64,000 bases of DNA from Coriaria nepalensis (taxonomy: Eukaryota; Streptophyta; Magnoliopsida; Cucurbitales; Coriariaceae). The notes beneath the pieces were generated by a model, which was not told the origin of the DNA, did no database searches, and saw only the letters and a program-made list of their open reading frames with translations. The DNA lies in assembly GCA_027186245.1 (NCBI GenBank), contig CP114489.1:6517501-6581500 (forward strand). The letters are read 5' to 3'. Position numbers and translations under genes: made by a program. Numbering within the stretch: the stretch's first letter is position 1; each line of letters opens with the position of its first letter. Of the stretch, positions 1 to 12,900 are shown one piece after another.

Positions 1-141
1 ACATGCCTTGGTCTTTAGGAGATGCGTGTGCATTTGTTCCTCTTTAAAATCATATCAATGGGTCACCTAGAGCCACTGAATCATATGAAGGCGATTCGAA
101 CAAATTCTATTTTCGTACTTCAAATATGAGTTTCGTGCATA
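1..141. repeat. Monomer A1 (141 bp), first example
   Basis: This monomer starts acatgccttggtctttagg, unlike the ctattggtattt start of most others, and has ttcctctttaaaat in place of ttcaccttaaaat. It carries CATATG and gattcgaac (93-101) followed by caaattc, so it lacks the EcoRI site found in A4, A6 and A7. It is shared with class B as B1. The T run at 33-35 is three bases here. It is four bases in a subset of B units and in one A unit (14896), which makes it a useful marker. Confidence 0.93.
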
Positions 142-283
142 ACATGCTATTGGTATTTGGGGGATGCATGTGCACTTGTTTCACTTTAAAATGATGTCAA
201 TGAGTCACCTAAATCCAATGAATCATGTGAAAGTGATTCGAACAATTTCTATTTTCGTACCTCAAGCACGAGTTTCGTGCACA
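142..283. repeat. Monomer A2 (142 bp), first example
   Basis: It starts acatgctattgg and contains tgcacttgtttcacttt and gatgtcaatgag. The sequence from 142 to 231 is shared with B2 except for one base (t145 in A, c in B). After that A2 and B2 diverge: A2 has gaaagtgattcgaacaattt where B2 has gaaggtgattagaacgaatt. The end of A2 holds a perfect dyad, gcacga-gtt-tcgtgc, at 266-280, running into the palindrome gtgcac (277-282). Confidence 0.92.
266..280. repeat. Perfect 6+6 bp dyad in A2 (gcacga-gtt-tcgtgc)
   Basis: The arms are 266-271 and 275-280 with a 3 bp spacer. The same dyad is present in every A2 copy, about 993 bp apart, and again at the end of B3. A single unit (15890) breaks it with G to A at 16309. 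Short dyads have been proposed as a feature of centromeric satellites lacking CENP-B boxes. Function here is inference. Confidence 0.75.
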
Positions 284-425
284 ACATGCTATTAGTATTT
301 GGGGGATGCTTGTGTATTTGTTTCACCTTAAAATGACGTGAATGAGTCACCTGAAGCCAATGAATAATATGAAGGTAATTCGAACAAATTCTATTTTCGT
401 AGCTCAAACACGAATTTCGTGCACA
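284..425. repeat. Monomer A3 (142 bp), first example
   Basis: It starts acatgctattagtatttggg and has gatgcttgtgtattt, a head it shares with B4. It has gacgtgaatgag and the variant core ttttcgtagctc instead of ttttcgtacttc. Its tail contains cacgaa-t-ttcgtg (409-421), a perfect 13 bp dyad. It carries three unit markers used below: g303 (a in two units), a373 (t in four units) and g399 (a in two units). Confidence 0.92.
409..421. repeat. Perfect 13 bp dyad in A3 (cacgaa-t-ttcgtg)
   Basis: Six-base arms (409-414 and 416-421) flank one central t. It lies at the same place in the monomer as the A2 dyad, a few bases before the monomer boundary. It therefore looks like a recurring position-specific dyad rather than a chance match in one monomer. 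Confidence 0.7.
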
Positions 426-568
426 ACATGTTATTAGTATTTCGGGGATGCATGTGCATTTGTTTAACCTTAAAATGATGTGAATGAGTCATCTAAAGCC
501 AATGAATAATATGAAAGGTGATTCAAACGAATTCTATCTTCGTACTTCAAACATGAATTTGGTGCACA
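426..568. repeat. Monomer A4 (143 bp), first example
   Basis: This is the longest A monomer, because of one extra a in gaaaggtgatt. It starts acatgttattag, has gtttaacctta, and carries the core as tatcttcgtac. It has an EcoRI site at 529-534. Its end, from 539, is identical to the end of B6. Base 527 is a in most units and g in nine consecutive A units (20858-37738). All six reading frames are closed within the segment around ccttaaaatgatgtgaatg. Confidence 0.92.
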
Positions 569-710
569 ACATGCTATTGGTATTTGGGGGATGTGTGTGC
601 TTTTGTTTCACCTTAAAATCATGTGAATAAGTCACCTAAAGCAAATGATTCTTATGAAGGTGATTCGAACGAATTACATTTTCGTACTTCAAGCACGAGT
701 TTGGTGGACA
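569..710. repeat. Monomer A5 (142 bp), first example
   Basis: Its head (acatgctattggtatttggg, then gatgtgtgtgcttttg) through 616 is identical to the head of hybrid monomer B7. The body has aaatcatgtgaataagtc and gattcgaacgaattac, with the dyad attcg-aa-cgaat at 663-674. The end reads ttcaagcacgagtttggtgg. This end is the likely donor of the three-base patch seen in B5 of 13 units. Confidence 0.92.
663..674. repeat. 12 bp dyad in A5 (attcg-aa-cgaat)
   Basis: The arms are 663-667 and 670-674. The same dyad occurs in A6 (805-816) and in B3, just upstream of the conserved core ctattttcgtac. Other monomers keep only the left part (gattcgaacaaatt, gattagaacgaatt). Confidence 0.65.
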
Positions 711-852
711 ACCTGCTTTTTGCATTTAGGGGATACGTGTGTATTTGTTTCACCTTAAAATCATGGCAATGTGTCGCCTAAATCTAATGAATCATATGAA
801 GGCGATTCGAACGAATTCTATTTTCGTACTTCAAACACGAGTTTTGTGCACA
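711..852. repeat. Monomer A6 (142 bp), first example
   Basis: This is a diverged monomer starting acctgctttttgcatttagg, with gatacgtgtgtattt and catggcaatgtgtcgcc. It contains CATATG, the dyad attcg-aa-cgaat (805-816) and an EcoRI site (813-818). Markers are t816 (g in four units, which removes both the EcoRI site and the dyad end) and g789 (c in four units at the right end of the window). It has no close counterpart in class B. Confidence 0.92.
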
Positions 853-993
853 ACGTGCTATTCGTCTTTGGGGGATGCATGTGCATTTGTTTCACCTTAA
901 GGGGGTGTGAATGATTCACTAAAGGCCAATGAATAATATGAAGGCGATTCAATGAATTCTATTTTCGTACTTTAAACATGAGTCTTGTGCTCA
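853..993. repeat. Monomer A7 (141 bp), first example
   Basis: It starts acgtgctattcgtctttggg. In place of the usual accttaaaatgatg it has accttaagggggtg, creating the palindrome ccttaagg (895-902) with a single CTTAAG per unit. The second half (gaatgattcactaaaggcc to gagtcttgtgctca) is shared with B7. An EcoRI site lies at 954-959. Confidence 0.92.
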
Positions 994-3900
994 ACATGCC
1001 TTGGTCTTTAGGAGATGCGTGTGCATTTGTTCCTCTTTAAAATCATATCAATGGGTCACCTAGAGCCACTGAATCATATGAAGGCGATTCGAACAAATTC
1101 TATTTTCGTACTTCAAATATGAGTTTCGTGCATAACATGCTATTGGTATTTGGGGGATGCATGTGCACTTGTTTCACTTTAAAATGATGTCAATGAGTCA
1201 CCTAAATCCAATGAATCATGTGAAAGTGATTCGAACAATTTCTATTTTCGTACCTCAAGCACGAGTTTCGTGCACAACATGCTATTAGTATTTGGGGGAT
1301 GCTTGTGTATTTGTTTCACCTTAAAATGACGTGAATGAGTCACCTGAAGCCAATGAATAATATGAAGGTAATTCGAACAAATTCTATTTTCGTAGCTCAA
1401 ACACGAATTTCGTGCACAACATGTTATTAGTATTTCGGGGATGCATGTGCATTTGTTTAACCTTAAAATGATGTGAATGAGTCATCTAAAGCCAATGAAT
1501 AATATGAAAGGTGATTCAAACGAATTCTATCTTCGTACTTCAAACATGAATTTGGTGCACAACATGCTATTGGTATTTGGGGGATGTGTGTGCTTTTGTT
1601 TCACCTTAAAATCATGTGAATAAGTCACCTAAAGCAAATGATTCTTATGAAGGTGATTCGAACGAATTACATTTTCGTACTTCAAGCACGAGTTTGGTGG
1701 ACAACCTGCTTTTTGCATTTAGGGGATACGTGTGTATTTGTTTCACCTTAAAATCATGGCAATGTGTCGCCTAAATCTAATGAATCATATGAAGGCGATT
1801 CGAACGAATTCTATTTTCGTACTTCAAACACGAGTTTTGTGCACAACGTGCTATTCGTCTTTGGGGGATGCATGTGCATTTGTTTCACCTTAAGGGGGTG
1901 TGAATGATTCACTAAAGGCCAATGAATAATATGAAGGCGATTCAATGAATTCTATTTTCGTACTTTAAACATGAGTCTTGTGCTCAACATGCCTTGGTCT
2001 TTAGGAGATGCGTGTGCATTTGTTCCTCTTTAAAATCATATCAATGGGTCACCTAGAGCCACTGAATCATATGAAGGCGATTCGAACAAATTCTATTTTC
2101 GTACTTCAAATATGAGTTTCGTGCATAACATGCTATTGGTATTTGGGGGATGCATGTGCACTTGTTTCACTTTAAAATGATGTCAATGAGTCACCTAAAT
2201 CCAATGAATCATGTGAAAGTGATTCGAACAATTTCTATTTTCGTACCTCAAGCACGAGTTTCGTGCACAACATGCTATTAGTATTTGGGGGATGCTTGTG
2301 TATTTGTTTCACCTTAAAATGACGTGAATGAGTCACCTGAAGCCAATGAATAATATGAAGGTAATTCGAACAAATTCTATTTTCGTAGCTCAAACACGAA
2401 TTTCGTGCACAACATGTTATTAGTATTTCGGGGATGCATGTGCATTTGTTTAACCTTAAAATGATGTGAATGAGTCATCTAAAGCCAATGAATAATATGA
2501 AAGGTGATTCAAACGAATTCTATCTTCGTACTTCAAACATGAATTTGGTGCACAACATGCTATTGGTATTTGGGGGATGTGTGTGCTTTTGTTTCACCTT
2601 AAAATCATGTGAATAAGTCACCTAAAGCAAATGATTCTTATGAAGGTGATTCGAACGAATTACATTTTCGTACTTCAAGCACGAGTTTGGTGGACAACCT
2701 GCTTTTTGCATTTAGGGGATACGTGTGTATTTGTTTCACCTTAAAATCATGGCAATGTGTCGCCTAAATCTAATGAATCATATGAAGGCGATTCGAACGA
2801 ATTCTATTTTCGTACTTCAAACACGAGTTTTGTGCACAACGTGCTATTCGTCTTTGGGGGATGCATGTGCATTTGTTTCACCTTAAGGGGGTGTGAATGA
2901 TTCACTAAAGGCCAATGAATAATATGAAGGCGATTCAATGAATTCTATTTTCGTACTTTAAACATGAGTCTTGTGCTCAACATGCCTTGGTCTTTAGGAG
3001 ATGCGTGTGCATTTGTTCCTCTTTAAAATCATATCAATGGGTCACCTAGAGCCACTGAATCATATGAAGGCGATTCGAACAAATTCTATTTTCGTACTTC
3101 AAATATGAGTTTCGTGCATAACATGCTATTGGTATTTGGGGGATGCATGTGCACTTGTTTCACTTTAAAATGATGTCAATGAGTCACCTAAATCCAATGA
3201 ATCATGTGAAAGTGATTCGAACAATTTCTATTTTCGTACCTCAAGCACGAGTTTCGTGCACAACATGCTATTAGTATTTGGGGGATGCTTGTGTATTTGT
3301 TTCACCTTAAAATGACGTGAATGAGTCACCTGAAGCCAATGAATAATATGAAGGTAATTCGAACAAATTCTATTTTCGTAGCTCAAACACGAATTTCGTG
3401 CACAACATGTTATTAGTATTTCGGGGATGCATGTGCATTTGTTTAACCTTAAAATGATGTGAATGAGTCATCTAAAGCCAATGAATAATATGAAAGGTGA
3501 TTCAAACGAATTCTATCTTCGTACTTCAAACATGAATTTGGTGCACAACATGCTATTGGTATTTGGGGGATGTGTGTGCTTTTGTTTCACCTTAAAATCA
3601 TGTGAATAAGTCACCTAAAGCAAATGATTCTTATGAAGGTGATTCGAACGAATTACATTTTCGTACTTCAAGCACGAGTTTGGTGGACAACCTGCTTTTT
3701 GCATTTAGGGGATACGTGTGTATTTGTTTCACCTTAAAATCATGGCAATGTGTCGCCTAAATCTAATGAATCATATGAAGGCGATTCGAACGAATTCTAT
3801 TTTCGTACTTCAAACACGAGTTTTGTGCACAACGTGCTATTCGTCTTTGGGGGATGCATGTGCATTTGTTTCACCTTAAGGGGGTGTGAATGATTCACTA

Positions 3901-6900
3901 AAGGCCAATGAATAATATGAAGGCGATTCAATGAATTCTATTTTCGTACTTTAAACATGAGTCTTGTGCTCAACATGCCTTGGTCTTTAGGAGATGCGTG
4001 TGCATTTGTTCCTCTTTAAAATCATATCAATGGGTCACCTAGAGCCACTGAATCATATGAAGGCGATTCGAACAAATTCTATTTTCGTACTTCAAATATG
4101 AGTTTCGTGCATAACATGCTATTGGTATTTGGGGGATGCATGTGCACTTGTTTCACTTTAAAATGATGTCAATGAGTCACCTAAATCCAATGAATCATGT
4201 GAAAGTGATTCGAACAATTTCTATTTTCGTACCTCAAGCACGAGTTTCGTGCACAACATGCTATTAGTATTTGGGGGATGCTTGTGTATTTGTTTCACCT
4301 TAAAATGACGTGAATGAGTCACCTGAAGCCAATGAATAATATGAAGGTAATTCGAACAAATTCTATTTTCGTAGCTCAAACACGAATTTCGTGCACAACA
4401 TGTTATTAGTATTTCGGGGATGCATGTGCATTTGTTTAACCTTAAAATGATGTGAATGAGTCATCTAAAGCCAATGAATAATATGAAAGGTGATTCAAAC
4501 GAATTCTATCTTCGTACTTCAAACATGAATTTGGTGCACAACATGCTATTGGTATTTGGGGGATGTGTGTGCTTTTGTTTCACCTTAAAATCATGTGAAT
4601 AAGTCACCTAAAGCAAATGATTCTTATGAAGGTGATTCGAACGAATTACATTTTCGTACTTCAAGCACGAGTTTGGTGGACAACCTGCTTTTTGCATTTA
4701 GGGGATACGTGTGTATTTGTTTCACCTTAAAATCATGGCAATGTGTCGCCTAAATCTAATGAATCATATGAAGGCGATTCGAACGAATTCTATTTTCGTA
4801 CTTCAAACACGAGTTTTGTGCACAACGTGCTATTCGTCTTTGGGGGATGCATGTGCATTTGTTTCACCTTAAGGGGGTGTGAATGATTCACTAAAGGCCA
4901 ATGAATAATATGAAGGCGATTCAATGAATTCTATTTTCGTACTTTAAACATGAGTCTTGTGCTCAACATGCCTTGGTCTTTAGGAGATGCGTGTGCATTT
5001 GTTCCTCTTTAAAATCATATCAATGGGTCACCTAGAGCCACTGAATCATATGAAGGCGATTCGAACAAATTCTATTTTCGTACTTCAAATATGAGTTTCG
5101 TGCATAACATGCTATTGGTATTTGGGGGATGCATGTGCACTTGTTTCACTTTAAAATGATGTCAATGAGTCACCTAAATCCAATGAATCATGTGAAAGTG
5201 ATTCGAACAATTTCTATTTTCGTACCTCAAGCACGAGTTTCGTGCACAACATGCTATTAGTATTTGGGGGATGCTTGTGTATTTGTTTCACCTTAAAATG
5301 ACGTGAATGAGTCACCTGAAGCCAATGAATAATATGAAGGTAATTCGAACAAATTCTATTTTCGTAGCTCAAACACGAATTTCGTGCACAACATGTTATT
5401 AGTATTTCGGGGATGCATGTGCATTTGTTTAACCTTAAAATGATGTGAATGAGTCATCTAAAGCCAATGAATAATATGAAAGGTGATTCAAACGAATTCT
5501 ATCTTCGTACTTCAAACATGAATTTGGTGCACAACATGCTATTGGTATTTGGGGGATGTGTGTGCTTTTGTTTCACCTTAAAATCATGTGAATAAGTCAC
5601 CTAAAGCAAATGATTCTTATGAAGGTGATTCGAACGAATTACATTTTCGTACTTCAAGCACGAGTTTGGTGGACAACCTGCTTTTTGCATTTAGGGGATA
5701 CGTGTGTATTTGTTTCACCTTAAAATCATGGCAATGTGTCGCCTAAATCTAATGAATCATATGAAGGCGATTCGAACGAATTCTATTTTCGTACTTCAAA
5801 CACGAGTTTTGTGCACAACGTGCTATTCGTCTTTGGGGGATGCATGTGCATTTGTTTCACCTTAAGGGGGTGTGAATGATTCACTAAAGGCCAATGAATA
5901 ATATGAAGGCGATTCAATGAATTCTATTTTCGTACTTTAAACATGAGTCTTGTGCTCAACATGCCTTGGTCTTTAGGAGATGCGTGTGCATTTGTTCCTC
6001 TTTAAAATCATATCAATGGGTCACCTAGAGCCACTGAATCATATGAAGGCGATTCGAACAAATTCTATTTTCGTACTTCAAATATGAGTTTCGTGCATAA
6101 CATGCTATTGGTATTTGGGGGATGCATGTGCACTTGTTTCACTTTAAAATGATGTCAATGAGTCACCTAAATCCAATGAATCATGTGAAAGTGATTCGAA
6201 CAATTTCTATTTTCGTACCTCAAGCACGAGTTTCGTGCACAACATGCTATTAGTATTTGGGGGATGCTTGTGTATTTGTTTCACCTTAAAATGACGTGAA
6301 TGAGTCACCTGAAGCCAATGAATAATATGAAGGTAATTCGAACAAATTCTATTTTCGTAGCTCAAACACGAATTTCGTGCACAACATGTTATTAGTATTT
6401 CGGGGATGCATGTGCATTTGTTTAACCTTAAAATGATGTGAATGAGTCATCTAAAGCCAATGAATAATATGAAAGGTGATTCAAACGAATTCTATCTTCG
6501 TACTTCAAACATGAATTTGGTGCACAACATGCTATTGGTATTTGGGGGATGTGTGTGCTTTTGTTTCACCTTAAAATCATGTGAATAAGTCACCTAAAGC
6601 AAATGATTCTTATGAAGGTGATTCGAACGAATTACATTTTCGTACTTCAAGCACGAGTTTGGTGGACAACCTGCTTTTTGCATTTAGGGGATACGTGTGT
6701 ATTTGTTTCACCTTAAAATCATGGCAATGTGTCGCCTAAATCTAATGAATCATATGAAGGCGATTCGAACGAATTCTATTTTCGTACTTCAAACACGAGT
6801 TTTGTGCACAACGTGCTATTCGTCTTTGGGGGATGCATGTGCATTTGTTTCACCTTAAGGGGGTGTGAATGATTCACTAAAGGCCAATGAATAATATGAA

Positions 6901-9900
6901 GGCGATTCAATGAATTCTATTTTCGTACTTTAAACATGAGTCTTGTGCTCAACATGCCTTGGTCTTTAGGAGATGCGTGTGCATTTGTTCCTCTTTAAAA
7001 TCATATCAATGGGTCACCTAGAGCCACTGAATCATATGAAGGCGATTCGAACAAATTCTATTTTCGTACTTCAAATATGAGTTTCGTGCATAACATGCTA
7101 TTGGTATTTGGGGGATGCATGTGCACTTGTTTCACTTTAAAATGATGTCAATGAGTCACCTAAATCCAATGAATCATGTGAAAGTGATTCGAACAATTTC
7201 TATTTTCGTACCTCAAGCACGAGTTTCGTGCACAACATGCTATTAGTATTTGGGGGATGCTTGTGTATTTGTTTCACCTTAAAATGACGTGAATGAGTCA
7301 CCTGAAGCCAATGAATAATATGAAGGTAATTCGAACAAATTCTATTTTCGTAGCTCAAACACGAATTTCGTGCACAACATGTTATTAGTATTTCGGGGAT
7401 GCATGTGCATTTGTTTAACCTTAAAATGATGTGAATGAGTCATCTAAAGCCAATGAATAATATGAAAGGTGATTCAAACGAATTCTATCTTCGTACTTCA
7501 AACATGAATTTGGTGCACAACATGCTATTGGTATTTGGGGGATGTGTGTGCTTTTGTTTCACCTTAAAATCATGTGAATAAGTCACCTAAAGCAAATGAT
7601 TCTTATGAAGGTGATTCGAACGAATTACATTTTCGTACTTCAAGCACGAGTTTGGTGGACAACCTGCTTTTTGCATTTAGGGGATACGTGTGTATTTGTT
7701 TCACCTTAAAATCATGGCAATGTGTCGCCTAAATCTAATGAATCATATGAAGGCGATTCGAACGAATTCTATTTTCGTACTTCAAACACGAGTTTTGTGC
7801 ACAACGTGCTATTCGTCTTTGGGGGATGCATGTGCATTTGTTTCACCTTAAGGGGGTGTGAATGATTCACTAAAGGCCAATGAATAATATGAAGGCGATT
7901 CAATGAATTCTATTTTCGTACTTTAAACATGAGTCTTGTGCTCAACATGCCTTGGTCTTTAGGAGATGCGTGTGCATTTGTTCCTCTTTAAAATCATATC
8001 AATGGGTCACCTAGAGCCACTGAATCATATGAAGGCGATTCGAACAAATTCTATTTTCGTACTTCAAATATGAGTTTCGTGCATAACATGCTATTGGTAT
8101 TTGGGGGATGCATGTGCACTTGTTTCACTTTAAAATGATGTCAATGAGTCACCTAAATCCAATGAATCATGTGAAAGTGATTCGAACAATTTCTATTTTC
8201 GTACCTCAAGCACGAGTTTCGTGCACAACATGCTATTAGTATTTGGGGGATGCTTGTGTATTTGTTTCACCTTAAAATGACGTGAATGAGTCACCTGAAG
8301 CCAATGAATAATATGAAGGTAATTCGAACAAATTCTATTTTCGTAGCTCAAACACGAATTTCGTGCACAACATGTTATTAGTATTTCGGGGATGCATGTG
8401 CATTTGTTTAACCTTAAAATGATGTGAATGAGTCATCTAAAGCCAATGAATAATATGAAAGGTGATTCAAACGAATTCTATCTTCGTACTTCAAACATGA
8501 ATTTGGTGCACAACATGCTATTGGTATTTGGGGGATGTGTGTGCTTTTGTTTCACCTTAAAATCATGTGAATAAGTCACCTAAAGCAAATGATTCTTATG
8601 AAGGTGATTCGAACGAATTACATTTTCGTACTTCAAGCACGAGTTTGGTGGACAACCTGCTTTTTGCATTTAGGGGATACGTGTGTATTTGTTTCACCTT
8701 AAAATCATGGCAATGTGTCGCCTAAATCTAATGAATCATATGAAGGCGATTCGAACGAATTCTATTTTCGTACTTCAAACACGAGTTTTGTGCACAACGT
8801 GCTATTCGTCTTTGGGGGATGCATGTGCATTTGTTTCACCTTAAGGGGGTGTGAATGATTCACTAAAGGCCAATGAATAATATGAAGGCGATTCAATGAA
8901 TTCTATTTTCGTACTTTAAACATGAGTCTTGTGCTCAACATGCCTTGGTCTTTAGGAGATGCGTGTGCATTTGTTCCTCTTTAAAATCATATCAATGGGT
9001 CACCTAGAGCCACTGAATCATATGAAGGCGATTCGAACAAATTCTATTTTCGTACTTCAAATATGAGTTTCGTGCATAACATGCTATTGGTATTTGGGGG
9101 ATGCATGTGCACTTGTTTCACTTTAAAATGATGTCAATGAGTCACCTAAATCCAATGAATCATGTGAAAGTGATTCGAACAATTTCTATTTTCGTACCTC
9201 AAGCACGAGTTTCGTGCACAACATGCTATTAGTATTTGGGGGATGCTTGTGTATTTGTTTCACCTTAAAATGACGTGAATGAGTCACCTGAAGCCAATGA
9301 ATAATATGAAGGTAATTCGAACAAATTCTATTTTCGTAGCTCAAACACGAATTTCGTGCACAACATGTTATTAGTATTTCGGGGATGCATGTGCATTTGT
9401 TTAACCTTAAAATGATGTGAATGAGTCATCTAAAGCCAATGAATAATATGAAAGGTGATTCAAACGAATTCTATCTTCGTACTTCAAACATGAATTTGGT
9501 GCACAACATGCTATTGGTATTTGGGGGATGTGTGTGCTTTTGTTTCACCTTAAAATCATGTGAATAAGTCACCTAAAGCAAATGATTCTTATGAAGGTGA
9601 TTCGAACGAATTACATTTTCGTACTTCAAGCACGAGTTTGGTGGACAACCTGCTTTTTGCATTTAGGGGATACGTGTGTATTTGTTTCACCTTAAAATCA
9701 TGGCAATGTGTCGCCTAAATCTAATGAATCATATGAAGGCGATTCGAACGAATTCTATTTTCGTACTTCAAACACGAGTTTTGTGCACAACGTGCTATTC
9801 GTCTTTGGGGGATGCATGTGCATTTGTTTCACCTTAAGGGGGTGTGAATGATTCACTAAAGGCCAATGAATAATATGAAGGCGATTCAATGAATTCTATT

Positions 9901-12900
9901 TTCGTACTTTAAACATGAGTCTTGTGCTCAACATGCCTTGGTCTTTAGGAGATGCGTGTGCATTTGTTCCTCTTTAAAATCATATCAATGGGTCACCTAG
10001 AGCCACTGAATCATATGAAGGCGATTCGAACAAATTCTATTTTCGTACTTCAAATATGAGTTTCGTGCATAACATGCTATTGGTATTTGGGGGATGCATG
10101 TGCACTTGTTTCACTTTAAAATGATGTCAATGAGTCACCTAAATCCAATGAATCATGTGAAAGTGATTCGAACAATTTCTATTTTCGTACCTCAAGCACG
10201 AGTTTCGTGCACAACATGCTATTAGTATTTGGGGGATGCTTGTGTATTTGTTTCACCTTAAAATGACGTGAATGAGTCACCTGAAGCCAATGAATAATAT
10301 GAAGGTAATTCGAACAAATTCTATTTTCGTAGCTCAAACACGAATTTCGTGCACAACATGTTATTAGTATTTCGGGGATGCATGTGCATTTGTTTAACCT
10401 TAAAATGATGTGAATGAGTCATCTAAAGCCAATGAATAATATGAAAGGTGATTCAAACGAATTCTATCTTCGTACTTCAAACATGAATTTGGTGCACAAC
10501 ATGCTATTGGTATTTGGGGGATGTGTGTGCTTTTGTTTCACCTTAAAATCATGTGAATAAGTCACCTAAAGCAAATGATTCTTATGAAGGTGATTCGAAC
10601 GAATTACATTTTCGTACTTCAAGCACGAGTTTGGTGGACAACCTGCTTTTTGCATTTAGGGGATACGTGTGTATTTGTTTCACCTTAAAATCATGGCAAT
10701 GTGTCGCCTAAATCTAATGAATCATATGAAGGCGATTCGAACGAATTCTATTTTCGTACTTCAAACACGAGTTTTGTGCACAACGTGCTATTCGTCTTTG
10801 GGGGATGCATGTGCATTTGTTTCACCTTAAGGGGGTGTGAATGATTCACTAAAGGCCAATGAATAATATGAAGGCGATTCAATGAATTCTATTTTCGTAC
10901 TTTAAACATGAGTCTTGTGCTCAACATGCCTTGGTCTTTAGGAGATGCGTGTGCATTTGTTCCTCTTTAAAATCATATCAATGGGTCACCTAGAGCCACT
11001 GAATCATATGAAGGCGATTCGAACAAATTCTATTTTCGTACTTCAAATATGAGTTTCGTGCATAACATGCTATTGGTATTTGGGGGATGCATGTGCACTT
11101 GTTTCACTTTAAAATGATGTCAATGAGTCACCTAAATCCAATGAATCATGTGAAAGTGATTCGAACAATTTCTATTTTCGTACCTCAAGCACGAGTTTCG
11201 TGCACAACATGCTATTAGTATTTGGGGGATGCTTGTGTATTTGTTTCACCTTAAAATGACGTGAATGAGTCACCTGAAGCCAATGAATAATATGAAGGTA
11301 ATTCGAACAAATTCTATTTTCGTAGCTCAAACACGAATTTCGTGCACAACATGTTATTAGTATTTCGGGGATGCATGTGCATTTGTTTAACCTTAAAATG
11401 ATGTGAATGAGTCATCTAAAGCCAATGAATAATATGAAAGGTGATTCAAACGAATTCTATCTTCGTACTTCAAACATGAATTTGGTGCACAACATGCTAT
11501 TGGTATTTGGGGGATGTGTGTGCTTTTGTTTCACCTTAAAATCATGTGAATAAGTCACCTAAAGCAAATGATTCTTATGAAGGTGATTCGAACGAATTAC
11601 ATTTTCGTACTTCAAGCACGAGTTTGGTGGACAACCTGCTTTTTGCATTTAGGGGATACGTGTGTATTTGTTTCACCTTAAAATCATGGCAATGTGTCGC
11701 CTAAATCTAATGAATCATATGAAGGCGATTCGAACGAATTCTATTTTCGTACTTCAAACACGAGTTTTGTGCACAACGTGCTATTCGTCTTTGGGGGATG
11801 CATGTGCATTTGTTTCACCTTAAGGGGGTGTGAATGATTCACTAAAGGCCAATGAATAATATGAAGGCGATTCAATGAATTCTATTTTCGTACTTTAAAC
11901 ATGAGTCTTGTGCTCAACATGCCTTGGTCTTTAGGAGATGCGTGTGCATTTGTTCCTCTTTAAAATCATATCAATGGGTCACCTAGAGCCACTGAATCAT
12001 ATGAAGGCGATTCGAACAAATTCTATTTTCGTACTTCAAATATGAGTTTCGTGCATAACATGCTATTGGTATTTGGGGGATGCATGTGCACTTGTTTCAC
12101 TTTAAAATGATGTCAATGAGTCACCTAAATCCAATGAATCATGTGAAAGTGATTCGAACAATTTCTATTTTCGTACCTCAAGCACGAGTTTCGTGCACAA
12201 CATGCTATTAGTATTTGGGGGATGCTTGTGTATTTGTTTCACCTTAAAATGACGTGAATGAGTCACCTGAAGCCAATGAATAATATGAAGGTAATTCGAA
12301 CAAATTCTATTTTCGTAGCTCAAACACGAATTTCGTGCACAACATGTTATTAGTATTTCGGGGATGCATGTGCATTTGTTTAACCTTAAAATGATGTGAA
12401 TGAGTCATCTAAAGCCAATGAATAATATGAAAGGTGATTCAAACGAATTCTATCTTCGTACTTCAAACATGAATTTGGTGCACAACATGCTATTGGTATT
12501 TGGGGGATGTGTGTGCTTTTGTTTCACCTTAAAATCATGTGAATAAGTCACCTAAAGCAAATGATTCTTATGAAGGTGATTCGAACGAATTACATTTTCG
12601 TACTTCAAGCACGAGTTTGGTGGACAACCTGCTTTTTGCATTTAGGGGATACGTGTGTATTTGTTTCACCTTAAAATCATGGCAATGTGTCGCCTAAATC
12701 TAATGAATCATATGAAGGCGATTCGAACGAATTCTATTTTCGTACTTCAAACACGAGTTTTGTGCACAACGTGCTATTCGTCTTTGGGGGATGCATGTGC
12801 ATTTGTTTCACCTTAAGGGGGTGTGAATGATTCACTAAAGGCCAATGAATAATATGAAGGCGATTCAATGAATTCTATTTTCGTACTTTAAACATGAGTC

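Noticed and set aside
142..283. Nucleosome-phasing signal (monomer close to 147 bp)
   Set aside because: The length alone is suggestive, but I cannot compute dinucleotide periodicity reliably by eye.
301..305. G-quadruplex from the ggggg runs
   Set aside because: There is usually one G run per monomer, about 142 bp apart, so four runs never lie close together.
895..902. ccttaagg as a regulatory operator
   Set aside because: It is an 8 bp palindrome present once per unit, but it arises from the A7 sequence change. There is no gene or promoter to regulate. It is useful only as an AflII marker.
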